This document shows positions 1 to 10,145 of a stretch of 64,000 bases of DNA, in pieces. Origin of the DNA: Ariolimax columbianus (taxonomy: Eukaryota; Mollusca; Gastropoda; Stylommatophora; Arionidae). Position numbers and translations under genes: made by a program. How positions within the stretch are numbered: position 1 is the first letter of the stretch; the number at the start of each line of letters is the position of its first letter. A model generated the notes under the pieces. It had not been told where the DNA came from and did not search any database. It saw only the letters and a list, made by a program, of their open reading frames with translations. The stretch covers positions 68,024,185 through 68,088,184 of the forward strand of contig JAVGWX010000007.1 of NCBI GenBank assembly GCA_036924085.1, written 5' to 3'.

Positions 1-285
1 CTGCCGATTAGTACTTTGCAATCGAATACAAATAGGTACAAGAGCGGTTTGATTATTGTTGGACCAAACAGAAGGATAACGTTATGTTTCAATCCCGTAC
101 AACAGTGCAAACGCTGGTTTATCAATGACGTTGCCAGTCATTCAAATCATTTTGATGTATTTACAGAATGGCATATGTGATGATGGGGTGAGAACAATTG
201 TTACCGAAATGACATCAGATATGGGGCTGGTAATGCAGCTGTGAATGACATGTCATCGGTCAGTTGTACGGACGGTTTCTATGTG
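1..285. other. Unassigned sequence
   Basis: No coding potential, repeat or RNA gene that I can recognise. Confidence 0.5.
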
Positions 286-545
286 AGAATGGCAGCATGC
301 ATCAGAGTCAGCGATCTATATCTTACCATAATTCCATCTCCAAATGGCAGTCCTAGAAACACACTGTAACAATGCAGACGGGCTAAAAGAATAGGGATTG
401 AAGAGAAAAGGCAAACATGGCATCATAAATGTCCTGCTGAAATAGGATTTGTAAGGCCCAAATGCACTGATACAGTAGTCTCGCTGTAAATTGCAACACA
501 AAATCATTTTCAGTACGAATGTCAAAGAAAAAGAAGAAGATTTCA
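286..545 (+). mobile_element. Diverged SINE-2b copy
   Basis: It opens with a GCATGCATCAGAGTCAGC-type stretch also found at the copy near 7470. It ends in a degenerate core, a CGCTGTAAATTGCAACACAA-like segment, a TTTTCAGTACGAATG motif and a GAAGAAGA tail, in the same order as the copies at 5771-6075 and 26140-26375. Divergence is high, so boundaries are approximate. Confidence 0.45.
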
Positions 546-971
546 GCTTTGACATGCAGGCTTTCTAGAAGGTATGTTTACTTACGGACATTTTACTGTT
601 ATTGCTGGATTACATGTACGGTTTAGACAACATATTAACGAAAGTAAAACAGAAATATGAAAGACAAGGCGGGCATATTATAGCAACTGATTATAATTAT
701 AGGAAATATCAGCAGAAGACGTGTTGAACATACGTTTTATGTCATTCACTATTCGTATTCCTAACAGACCGAAGATTAAGACAATTGCTTCACATTTGGT
801 TAAATATTAAATAACTCTTATTCAGTGCATGCATAGCAGAAACGCCACAGTATATACAGGAGGACTCAGTTTCTGTCAGAAAGAGAAGAGACGTACTTTG
901 CAAACAATAAAAATAGAGAATGCAAAAATATCTAACAACGGAAAAAGCTGAGACCCAGTACAGTCTTTTTC
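546..971. other. Unassigned, with a possible SINE-4 scrap
   Basis: Mostly featureless. Around 930-960 the string AAAAAGCTGAGACC is shared with the SINE-4 fragment that ends near 25620, so a SINE-4 3' end may be buried here. Confidence 0.35.
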
Positions 972-1790
972 TTCTTCATTTTCTTCCTTCTTAGATCTAG
1001 GTCCCGGTTTCCTACAGAGGAAACCGTTGTGTGCAATGTTATTTGATCTTCATAGAGATTTTGTCTCACTTATATATGTCTAGCGAATGGAGTATTGTTC
1101 TCTCTTTCCCCGCGTGTTCCTGCAGCTTTGTAGCATGTGTGTCATGGTCGTGGTATGCTCCCGATATGGACACCTGTCATCTGTTCCAATCCTAATTTTG
1201 TTGTAAAGATGACACTAGTCTATTATGTCCAGTTCTCAGTCTGAAGATGATGAATTATTCTTCTCTATTTCAATCACTACAGCTGTCTTCTTTTTGGAAG
1301 TCGTGGTGTTGATCATCCAATTTTGCTCGTCTTAGCCTCATTATACACGAAACTCATGTCTGTTTATGGGGAAGCTCCTCCACACTTTACTACTTTGTCT
1401 GCAGCTTCATTAACTTCAATATCGCAGTGGGATGGGGATCTACTGAATGACCAACCTTGGATGTTCTGCTGAGAACTGTGCCAGGGAGTATATCCATTGA
1501 TCGACATCTTTATTTTTGTGTTGTTCTAGCGCTGTTAATACAGTCATGAATGCCATGTTTCTTGGTTGACATCTTCATTTTGGATTACAAGCTTGGTAGC
1601 GGCCTTCAATGACTCTGCTTTCGCACGGAAGTCATTGGAGTATGTTCCTATTGTCAGTACTTAGAGTTTTTGTAATTCTCCGTTTATTATTCCGTAATAA
1701 ACTCCTCCAACTCTATTGGATATGGCTTTGTTATCTAAGCCCTCTGTATATATGCATATAAGTGTTTCTAGAGGGAATACTCTCCTAAGA
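972..1790 (-). mobile_element. LINE-A copy: decayed RNase H domain and 3' tail
   Basis: A 5'-truncated non-LTR retrotransposon on the minus strand. Read from 1790 downwards, it shows the start of an RNase H fold (ICIYTEG, where the first catalytic position reads E instead of the usual D), then GVYYGI, then TYSNDFRAKAESLKAA, then EVNEAADKVVK. This is the usual order of an RNase H domain, which removes the RNA strand after reverse transcription. Stops and frame changes break it, so it is not functional. The tail (about 975-1260) matches the intact tail at 37028-37335 and ends in a GAAGAAGA-type 3' end. The 52-kb copy is closely related. Confidence 0.8.
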
Positions 1791-2469
1791 TATTCTTCCG
1801 TGTTAAATTTCCTTTCTAAATCTGTCTGGAGATCCCTTCTTTTCTATTCCTGTGACTCTATAGCTGTATCGAATATTTATCTTACTGATTTGTTTGTTAC
1901 TTATCTTTCTTTGTCTTTGTGCTGGTCAACTATCCCAACCATTCCTTACAACAGAATGGATCTACCTGTATCCGTTGCTTGGTATGTTTACCTGGCTCTC
2001 CAAGCACAGTAAGGGTATGATATTGGTGAGGATGCCACCTGGATATGAAACAACATCTGCTCTTCTGTTTAGGTGTTTTTATTCAGGTATGGGTTCAGTT
2101 ATTGTACCAGGACAGAAACAAATACAATCTACGTTACGGAATATCCATTGTCTTTGCTTATTTGGTGAATTGTTAGTTCATTGCGTCTCTTCTCTGTCTC
2201 TGGTGAACGTCTTGTGACCATAATATGGGTTCTGTTTTATACAACTAACCGAGGGCCTCCAGGTGATTGGCTTAGATGGAAGAGACATTATACTAATTAG
2301 TAATCTATATTGGGAACAGATGGTAACAATACGATCAGGAAACGATTACTCGGCAGATATTGAAATAAAAATATTTGTGTTCAACGGCTTTTTTCACTTT
2401 GGGACGCCACATAAATGTAGTTTTACAGAAAAATGTTAAGAAATACCTGAACAACAAATAAGACTTTCA
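1791..2469. other. Unassigned, possibly upstream part of LINE-A
   Basis: No clear domain on either strand. Short open frames look like chance. It lies where the reverse-transcriptase region of the minus-strand LINE-A would be expected, but I could not read a motif. Confidence 0.3.
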
Positions 2470-2592
2470 ATCTGTCGAAGACTGATGTGTCGGACCGAAA
2501 AATGCAAATATCGCAGTCTAGCTGTAAACTAGCAAGACAACGCATTCCGGACTACAGTGAGAGCGAACGGCTGATGGAAGTCATGTGCAAAG
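2470..2592 (+). mobile_element. SINE-2 3' fragment
   Basis: Contains the SINE-2 core GATGTGTCGGACCGAAA, then GCAAATATCGCAGT, then the CAACGCATTCCGGACTACA segment. The 5' half is absent. Confidence 0.6.
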
Positions 2593-2998
2593 TCAAATTA
2601 CTACATGCATCAAAAACACGGCCTTCTACATTCTGGATACGGTTACGGGTGGGATGTAGTCCATTATAATAGTAGGAAATGTTGCTGAAACTAGGAATAT
2701 AGTATGGCAAAAAGAGACAATTCTGAGAAGTTTCACATAACGGGACGTAAGATGGAACAAAGGATAGACTGATGAACAATAATCGGAACAAGAGTTGGTA
2801 ATCTATGATCGCATGTCAGTTGATTTGACATATGATGATGATGATGCTTTCATGGCCAAATCTATTTTCTAATTAGTACCTAATCTAATCACGAAAATAT
2901 ATGCTACGTTATTCAATATGCATTGTGACCTTCTCAAGTCGGATCAGGATTATGTCTATTTTAGCACTCCAAAATTGCCCCACTCAATGTACAACGAC
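2593..2998. other. Unassigned sequence
   Basis: Nothing recognisable apart from a short GATGAT run near 2832. Confidence 0.4.
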
Positions 2999-3300
2999 AA
3001 CGAGGAAGAAGAAGAAGAAAACCACGGAGTAGGAACAGGAAGACGAAAAAAGAGAAGGAAGACAACGGAAAAGAAGGAGAAAGGCGATGAGGAAGAGTAG
3101 AAAGAAGAAGAACAAGAAGTAGGTGGAGTAGGAAAAGGAAGAGGAAGAAAATAAGGACACGACAAAAAAGGAGAAAGAATAAGAAGAGAGAAGCAAAAAA
3201 AAAGATATACGAAAAAGAAGAAGAAGAGGAGGAAGAAGAAGAGGAGGAAGAAGAAAAAGAAAGAAAAAGAAGAAGGAAAAAGAAGAAAGGGTTCTAGTAG
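2999..3300. repeat. Purine-rich GAA/GAG tract
   Basis: About 300 bp of degenerate GAAGAA/GAGGAA, almost pure purine on the plus strand. The long open frames on both strands are compositional and are not genes. Confidence 0.9.
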
Positions 3301-3870
3301 CAGAAGCAGCAATAACATCACTTGTGATTTTCCGATCCAGATGAAGAACATAGGAGTCCATCAAAGTGAAAGCAATTATACGCGCCTAACGATTCCCCGA
3401 GGTTGAGACTGTAGTCGATAATAGAAAACAGTGACAGACATTCCAAAATAGGGCTCATTCACAACGCTAAGACTGTAGAGTCACTTAACTGTCATTTCCC
3501 AATGGTTTTGTTGCGTCGTGAATCACATTCAAGTACCCGTGCTAATTTCTTAATTCCTCGGATCTCCAGAGTGCCTGGTTGAGATGCGTCAAAGCTCAAG
3601 TGCGAGTTTTTTGTTTTTTTTTATTTTTACCCTTCAAATGGAGCTGCTCCAGACGATAGAAACAATGAGCAGGGGAGAACGTTTATATATTTAGAGAAAC
3701 AAAGTGTGTCTGTCGTTCTATTTGGGTATAGACCTAAAATCAATTTGATGAGACGAAGCCAGAAAGAAAGAACTTATTTCCACATTTCATAAAGATGAAT
3801 GTTTTACCGTTGTTTGTAAAATTTAAATTTCAAAGAAATTTAGCTTTTTTCCGTTTAAAATTAATTGACT
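3301..3870. other. Unassigned sequence
   Basis: No coding signal and no copy elsewhere in the window that I can see. Confidence 0.45.
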
Positions 3871-4262
3871 TTTGTGTTGTTGTTTCGAATACTCACAATT
3901 ATTAGGTTTCCTCTTTTGTGCGCCCTGAAAAGGACGTTAAGTGGCGGGTTGCAGTAGCTTTCCTCACATCCCGAGTGTGCTGATGAAGATAGACAGGGGT
4001 CCCCCAGGCGGCTGTGCTATGATTGGCTTCATCTGCGTGTCGCTCACTACTACGGCGATCACGTCGATCACTCACTTCGTTAGATAAGCTGTTATGAAAA
4101 CAACCTGTTTCCAGGGAGAGCTACGAGGAAGCCGAGGTGAGGGTCTTGGCCAGTATATTTTGCCTGACTCTAACATGTCTGATCAATATGTTATGACTGA
4201 CCCTGACTAACATGTCTGATCAATATGTTGTGACTGACCAGACGTTAGTCTTCCTCCCCCGA
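3871..4262 (-). mobile_element. Family-3 retroposon copy
   Basis: The retroposition sense is the minus strand: the GTTGTTG at the left edge is the (AAC)n 3' tail. Shared landmarks are GTGCGCCCTGAAAAGGACGT, GAGTGTGCTGATGAAG, TTGGCTTCATCTGCGTGTCG and CCTGTTTCCAGGGA. The sense 5' end carries repeats of the CTAACATGTCTGATCA unit and stops at CTTCCTCCCC. No protein is encoded. Confidence 0.85.
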
Positions 4263-5239
4263 CTTGTGTGCAAACAGTCTCTTAATTTGGCAGGATCATG
4301 AAACGTTTGACGGTGACTTCACTCTCGAATATAGTGAGTCGTTTTAAGTTTTTCAGACTTAAAACATATTTATTCGCCACATACTTTTCAAGTGTTCGTG
4401 AGTAAGGTTTTTACTTTCTTTTGGTAAAGGTAAGCCCTGTTCAACCCTTGACAAAGTTGCTTTGGTTACATTAGATCGCACGAGTCATTACAAATATTCG
4501 ACAGCCATGTTAAAAATCGTATGCAGCAGTAAAAAGTGATTTCACTTTTTTTCAAAGGCACCCAGGCCGCACAAACCACTTCACGTTTGACGTATTAACT
4601 TTATGTAGCTGTGACCAATCTGACGTCAATTTCCACATACTTTTAATGATTTTAATGCCGCAATGATTGAGACACTATGAAATACCACATAAAGACATAA
4701 CCCTCATACAGAGTACGTATGAAAATTCAGTACACAAGAGTGGCATTGCTGATCCTAAACATCATCCAGAGAAATAAAGATACTTAATACGAAAGTTAGA
4801 ATATTCAAAACCAGTGTCAATTTGATGTTTTTAATGAAGCAGAAACCTGGAGAACGACCCGGGCAATATAACAAAGACTCCACTTCTTCGTTAACAAATA
4901 CATCCAAAAGATAACGGGCATAAAGTGGCAGGACGTCTGATTAATGGAATACCTGTGGGAAATGAGTTAATAACAGCCATTGGAACACCAAATTAAAAGT
5001 AGGAAACGATGCAGAACGCAACCGTCCAGCATAGCCTGGCAGGCTCTCACAAGGAATTCGCAGGAGAAAAGATAGAGCGGTAGACCGAAAAACACACGAA
5101 TAAAAGAATGTGAGAGGGAAGGAACTAACGATTAAATTATTACACCTGGAGACAGCAGCCAAGGACCCTGTATACTCGCGAGATGTCGTCAATGGTCTAT
5201 GCACAAAGAGGAGTGAGGAGCTTTCATTTGATTTGATGT
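4263..5239. other. Unassigned sequence
   Basis: Close to 1 kb with no recognisable gene, RNA or repeat. The 87-codon open frame on the minus strand (4941-5204) has no family features and I treat it as chance. Confidence 0.45.
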
Positions 5240-5485
5240 GGGGGGGGGGGGGCCGCGTGGGCTAGAGGTTAAGTGACACGACTCACAGCTAGAAGGTGCT
5301 GGGTTCGATCCCCATCACAGCACCGACCGTTACCCCAGGGAAGCAAACCCTTAGAAAATGCAGGAGGCCGTAGACCTTTACATTAAATGAATTATGAAGT
5401 CGGATGCACTGGGCCGACAGGCGCAAAATAAAAACCCCAGTGCAACGTACACCGCCTTGCGGATTAGAGAAATAAGGATAACGGC
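5240..5485 (+). mobile_element. SINE-1 (tRNA-derived head)
   Basis: A run of 13 G is followed by a tRNA-like head. A box-A-like GTGGGCTAGAGGTTAAG is followed by a perfect box B, GGTTCGATCCC, at 5302-5312, the internal RNA polymerase III promoter layout. The body carries CCGTTACCCCAGGGAAGCAA, then the core GAAGTCGGATGCACTGGGCC, then CAGGCGCAAAATAAAAACC. Three more copies are at 6218, 21897 and 28276. Confidence 0.85.
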
Positions 5486-5586
5486 TCCCTAAAGAAATAA
5501 CAATTTATTTATGTAGGTATTCCATTAGCCAAGAAAGACATCTCCAGCTCTTGCTTGCATGATGTTTTATATTAGTTGTTCTTTAT

Positions 5587-5790
5587 GAATGAGCTGGCAG
5601 CAGACCAGTGAATGAGCTGGCAGAAGTACAGTGAATGAGCTGGCAGAAGTACAGTGAATGAGCTGGCAGAAGTACAGTGAATGAGCTGGCAGAAGTACAG
5701 TGAATGAGCTGGCAGAAGTACAGTGAATGAGCTGGCAGATGCACAATGAAGGAGCTGGCAGAAGTACAGTGAATGAGCTGACCGCAGTTA
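5587..5790 (+). repeat. 23-bp minisatellite, about 9 units
   Basis: Unit GAATGAGCTGGCAGAAGTACAGT-like, with units starting every 23 bp at 5587, 5610, 5633, 5656, 5679, 5702, 5725, 5748 and 5771. It runs directly into a SINE-2b copy whose 5' end is itself GAATGAGCTG..GCAGTTAGCGAC, so the array looks like an amplified SINE 5' end. Confidence 0.95.
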
Positions 5791-6075
5791 GCGACTCAAC
5801 GCTGGCTGTTGAACTAGAGCTGATAAAGACGCTGTTCGTCTCCAAACAACGGTCCTGGAAACAGGCTGCACCAGAAAAGTAGCTAAGAGAATAGTGATCG
5901 CAGTCAGAAGGCAACCATGGAACCCAAATAAAGCCACACGAAACTGGCTGTCACACCGAAAGGCGCAGACATCGCAGCAAGCTACGACACAACGGCAGAA
6001 CGTCCTTTACAGGACGAATGTCGAAGAGAAGAAGAAGAAGCGGACAAATAAAAGGAAGAAGAAGAGGAAGAAGAA
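5771..6075 (+). mobile_element. SINE-2b copy
   Basis: The 5' end merges with the 23-bp array. It carries CCTGGAAACAGGCTGCACCA, GTGATCGCAGT, the core CACACCGAAAGGCGCAGACA, CTACGACACAACG and an AGGACGAATGTCGAAG end followed by a (GAA)n tail to about 6090. The core lacks the usual GTCGGATG. Confidence 0.65.
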
Positions 6076-6217
6076 GAAGAAAAAGAAGATCAACTGTACT
6101 CGCAATGTTACATTCTCGAATTTAATTTCGTACTTCTTCCTGCGTTTCTGCTTGTTCCGCTGTTCTATTTCGTTTTAAATATTCGTACTGCATGTCAACT
6201 ACATCAAACATAACACA

Positions 6218-6425
6218 GGGACGGCGTGGGCTAGTGGTTAAGTGAAACGCCACTCAACCCGATGGTGCTGGATTCGATCCACATCCCAGCATCGGCCGTT
6301 ACCCCGGGGAAGCAAACGCTTACAAAAAATGAATGCCGAAGTCGGATGGACTGGACCGAAAAGCGCAAAATAAAAACATAATGCAACGCACTCCGCCTTG
6401 GGGAATAGAGAAATAAGACGAACGA
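6218..6425 (+). mobile_element. SINE-1 copy
   Basis: Starts GGGACGGCGTGGGCTAGTGG. The box B is slightly decayed (GGATTCGATCC). It continues CCGTTACCCCGGGGAAGCAA and GAAGTCGGATGGACTGGACC and ends GAATAGAGAAATAAG..CGAACG. No clear target duplication. Confidence 0.85.
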
Positions 6426-6719
6426 AGCAAAATCAACCACCAATACCCCTTCCCCCTCCCACCAAACATACACTTCAGACCACTATCGTCTGTTCTCGTG
6501 TTCTGGCTGTGTTATTTTTCTTGTGATTTCTTACTTCGTCTTCGTCTTCTTTCTACTCGTCTGTTCTTCTTTGGAGAATTAGTCTTCTCGTTCTAGCTGA
6601 GCCTACCGACAATCCATTCAAGTGATAATTCCTCTCCACACATGCATGTCGTCCTGCAGTAAAGTCTTTCAATTATATCATTATTCATCTTCTTTCTCGT
6701 TCACCATCAGACATCCACA

Positions 6720-7165
6720 TTCATGGCTCCAACAACGTCGTGTATGTGGTTGTCTGTATGTGCTGTTCACCATCAGACCACGTCTGTGGTTGTCTGTATA
6801 TGCTGTTTACCATAAGACCATGTCCGTGGTTGTCTGTTGAAGCGGGTTGTGCAGTTTACCATAAGACCATGTCCGTGGTTGTCTGTTGAAGCGGGTTGTG
6901 CAGTTTACCATAAGACCATGTCCGTGGCTGTCTGTTGAAGCGGGTTGTGTAGTTCAGCATACGGTCATGTCTGTGGTTGTCTGTTGAAGCGGGTTGTGTA
7001 GTTCAGCATACGGTCATGTCTGTGGTTGTCTGTGGGATGAGGGTTGTGTAGTTCCCCATGCGGTCATGTCTGTGGTTGTTTGTCTGTATTAGGCGAGTTG
7101 CCTAGTTCACCGTAAGAGGATGGCTGTGGTTGCCTGCATGACGCGAGTGGAGTAGTTCACGATCA
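6720..7165 (+). repeat. 49-bp minisatellite
   Basis: Units with CCATAAGACCATGTCCGTGG, then TTGTCTGTTGAAGCGGG, then TTGTGCAGTT. The period is exactly 49 bp between 6851, 6900 and 6949, and more variable at the edges, where CACCATCAGAC variants occur. About nine units. Confidence 0.85.
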
Positions 7166-7401
7166 GACAAACACATAAATGGATCCAACAAAGTCTAATG
7201 TCTGTGGTTCTGTTATGAGGGTAGTTGCTTTTCACTACGTTCATCCTTCACAATGTTTTTATATCCGTTGGCTACCTCAAACCTACCTGTAATGCATCAG
7301 TTCTTTATTGCCAGCTGTCTCTCATAGGAAAGCTGTCTTAAAATATACCATTTGTTATCTATAATCATCAAAATTACGACAACAAATACATCCCTTTGGG
7401 T
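7166..7401. other. Unassigned sequence
   Basis: Nothing recognisable. Confidence 0.4.
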
Positions 7402-7690
7402 GGGGGGGGGGGGCGGCGCTGAAGGTGCAGTAAACAAGTGCCAGGAGCCAGCGTACTCGCACTGCGTGCATCAGGGTCAGCAAATCGAAGCTGTACATGA
7501 CACAACTCTGCCACCAGATGCGGCCATGAAACCGAGCTGCATAACGGGTGTCTGGCTGAGAGAGTAGGGATAGACGAGGGATGGTAAATCTGGTTCTAAA
7601 AATGTGACGTGCTGTGAAGCAGGATGTGTCGAACGGAAAGGCGCAGATACGCATCCTCGCCTAAACTACGCCATCCTTTTCAAGATGAAC
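7402..7690 (+). mobile_element. SINE-2b copy
   Basis: Begins at a 12-G run (7402-7413). It then shows GCGTGCATCAGGGTCAGCAA, a degenerate middle, GGATGTGTCGAACGGAAAGG, CGCAGATACGCATC and ends CTTTTCAAGATGAACGACGAAG. It is related to the copies at 286 and 26140. Confidence 0.65.
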
Positions 7691-7834
7691 GACGAAGAAC
7701 GGAATTTCTTGCTTAAGAGGCAGTTAAAGATAATGCTATCATCATCTTGTTCCTTTTCAGATACATATGGAGCATACGACCACCACAGCCTTGAAGGCTT
7801 ACTTACAGGTTTACCTGGATGCTGTGCAGTGCAT

Positions 7835-8250
7835 GAGCTGTAACGGTCAGCGACACATAGCTGGCTTCTAGCATCTGGGCCAGCAAACAAGAGCTAAGCA
7901 GTGAATGAGCTGCAGCGGTCAGCGACCCATAGCTGAGCAGTGCATGAGCTGCAGCGATCCATATCTGGCTACTAGAGTCTGGGTCAGCAAACCAGAGCTG
8001 TCAATACTCTTCTACACCTCCACGTGGTGATCCTGGATAACAGGTTACAACAGGGTAGACTGGCTTAGGGAAAGAAATCGAAGAGGGATGGCTAACCTGG
8101 TACCCAAAGTCGGACCGAGAGGTGCAAATATCGCAGTCAAGATGAAAACTACGACACGACACAGTCCGTTCTCAGGACAATATCCTGCTACTTGCAAAGC
8201 CGTGTTCAGGGCTTGGTAATGGAAGACTTAGAACGAAGGAAGAAGAAGAT
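7835..8250 (+). mobile_element. SINE-2 copy with duplicated 5' end
   Basis: The 5' module GCAGTGCATGAGCTG followed by (A/C)GCGGTCAGCGACCCATAGC occurs three times in a row (about 7825, 7895 and 7938) before the rest of the element: CTACACCTCCACGTGGTGAT, CCTGGATAACAGG, GTCGGACCGAGAGGTGCAAA, and a GAACGAAGGAAGAAGAAG tail. Confidence 0.85.
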
Positions 8251-8655
8251 TGGTTGATAGTACTAAAGAATTTGTGCGCTTTGCTTGGTACTATCTGTAT
8301 ACAAAGTGTCTGATGAGATTGCTAGCCTTAAGGAGAACCCTCTTTAGTTGTGTTCACAGTAAGCATGAATGGTTGTAGTAGGCCTTGTGTTTACCGGGGT
8401 AAAAGTATTTCTAAAACCAGGAGGAGAAAGCAAAAGTAAAAAGAACTCTGATAACTAATACAAAGACTAACCCAAAAGAGGCAGTGTTTATACAGCTGTT
8501 GCTCTCATGTTAGGGATAATGCAGTAATAACATGGTGGCCTTATTTTCTCCAATAACGTGGTGGACTGCTCTGATATTAGAAATAAACTAGCGTGGCAAT
8601 AACGCTCCATTTATTCGTGGTCCAGAGCAATGTCAAGGTAAGAGTAGCTCAAATG
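8251..8655. other. Unassigned sequence
   Basis: Nothing recognisable. Confidence 0.4.
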
Positions 8656-8890
8656 TAGACACTGCTTTAGGGGATGGAGTGTTATATATAGAGACTTTAT
8701 TGTACTAGGACTAAAGGTTTTATGAGGAAGAGTGACCAATTCCCTACCTCGCTCTTTCTTTCCCTTTTATAAATCTAGGTATCCATTTACAGCTGGGATC
8801 GGTTAGAGAGTACCGATAACGGGTTTGAACTCTACACCTTTACTGTAATAAGCGAAGGCTCTACCTCAAGGCTATTCAGTCACTCTATAT
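8656..8890 (-). mobile_element. SINE-4 copy
   Basis: Read on the minus strand it has a tRNA-like head with box A TAGCCTTGAGGTAGAG and box B GAGTTCAAACCCG (8821-8832 complement), the body CAGCTGTAAATGGATACCTA, and a 3' end GTACAATAAAGTCTC followed by CTCCATCCCC. The body and end match the copy at 15676-15893. Confidence 0.65.
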
Positions 8891-9169
8891 GTAGAATAGT
8901 TCAACCATCATCACATCATCATCTAGAACAATAGATGTATGCGGACACAACTGAACCTCGTCTTCTTCACTAAATCCTGGAAGTATGTGCTCGTGCAGAG
9001 GTGGAGTGTGTCCCTGACATTATGAAGTTGTCAGCCTCATCCACAACCAGACTAAGTCGTCTATTATGAAGCTGTGGTTGTATACTTTTCTCGCCACTAA
9101 ACGACTCCCAAAATATACATGGGGAATTAGGTCGGTTCAGGTCATTAGGGCACTCATGAAGACACCCCC

Positions 9170-9415
9170 ACAATCCTTTGCTACCCATCTCTGTCAGCGG
9201 CATCTGCCTGTGTCTCATCTGGTCGGAGATTGATCTATTCTTGTATGTTGTCCTCCCACCTCTTTTTAGGGCGACCTCTTCGTCGTCCAGCTTACCACTT
9301 TCTGTATAGGATCGTATCTGCAAGACCGTTTGATCTCGAAATGTGGTCGCACCAAGTGAGTTTCCGTCTTTCGACCGTTCTCAAGAAGGTCTTCAAAGAG
9401 GTCTTTTTGCTGTTG
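9170..9415 (-). pseudogene. Reverse-transcriptase C-terminal fragment (non-LTR)
   Basis: One minus-strand frame reads TVERRKLTWCDHISRSNG, then LADTILYRKW, stop, AGRRRGRPKKRWEDNIQE, stop, INLRPDETQADAADRDG. This is the classic tail of endonuclease/reverse-transcriptase LINE proteins, with the W-x-x-H-I-x-R and G-R-x-x-x-R-W motifs spaced as usual. In-frame stops (TAA, TAG, TAG) show it is dead. Only about 80 codons remain. Immediate flanks carry nothing of the same protein that I can read. Confidence 0.75.
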
Positions 9416-9559
9416 TAATCCTTTATCGTATTTCCTAATTCGTAACTCGCTTTTTGTACGTGACGTTTAGATGTCTACGGAAACATCACATCTCCTAGGC
9501 ATGTATCTTCCGCTGCAAGTCAGCTGTAATTGTCCGTCTCACGAGAATAGAGGAAAATT

Positions 9560-9605
9560 GGCACGAGGTATAACAATTGAAATAACAATTGAAATAACAA
9601 TAGAA
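9560..9605 (+). repeat. 12-bp triplication
   Basis: Three tandem copies of ACAATTGAAATA with one change in the last. Confidence 0.8.
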
Positions 9606-9663
9606 ACATCGCCCTGTTGCAAGTGTCAATATCAACATATTGTTTTTATACAAGTTCTTCTGT

Positions 9664-10145
9664 CATGAACTTACTTAGTCGCTCCTCTTCTACCGTGAGG
9701 TGTAGAGGTATGAACTTATTGTACTACTTAGTCGCTCCTCTTCTACCGTGAGGTGATGAGGTATGAACTTATTGTACTACTTAGTCGCTCCTCTTCTACC
9801 GTGAGGTGATGAGGTATGAACTTATTGTACTACTTAGTCGCTCCTCTTCTACCGTGAGGTGATGAGGTATGAACTTATTGTACTACTTAGTCGCTCCTCT
9901 TCTACCGTGAGGTGTAGAGGTATGAACGTATTGTACTACTTAGTCGCTCCTCTTCTACCGTGAGGTGATGAGGTATGAACTTATTGTACTACTTAGTCGC
10001 TCCTCTTCTACCGTGAGGTGATGAGGTATGAACTTATTGTACTACTTAGTCGCTCCTCTTCTACCGTGAGGTGATGAGGTATGAACTTATTGTACTACTT
10101 GGTCGCTCCTCTTCTACCGCGAGGTGTAGATGTATGAACGTATTG
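9664..10145 (+). repeat. 53-bp minisatellite, 9 units
   Basis: Nearly identical units carrying TATGAACTTATTGTACTACT, then TAGTCGCTCCTCTTCTACCG, then TGAGGTGATGAGG. Two variants at the end of the unit (GTGATGAGG and GTGTAGAGG) are interspersed, so variant patterns could be used to follow turnover. Confidence 0.95.

Noticed and set aside
2956..3364. F- and S-rich frames opposite the GAA tract
   Set aside because: Compositional artefact of a purine-rich tract.
4250..4330. Extension of the LINE-C reverse-transcriptase remnant next to the first Family-3 copy
   Set aside because: I saw loose similarity to the sequence right of the 32.6-kb Family-3 copy, but it is short and out of frame, so it is likely chance.
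5290..5325. A functional tRNA gene
   Set aside because: Box B is good but the stems do not fold into a cloverleaf and the sequence recurs as a SINE head; the tRNA-like stretches at 34688, 55605 and 62105 were handled the same way.
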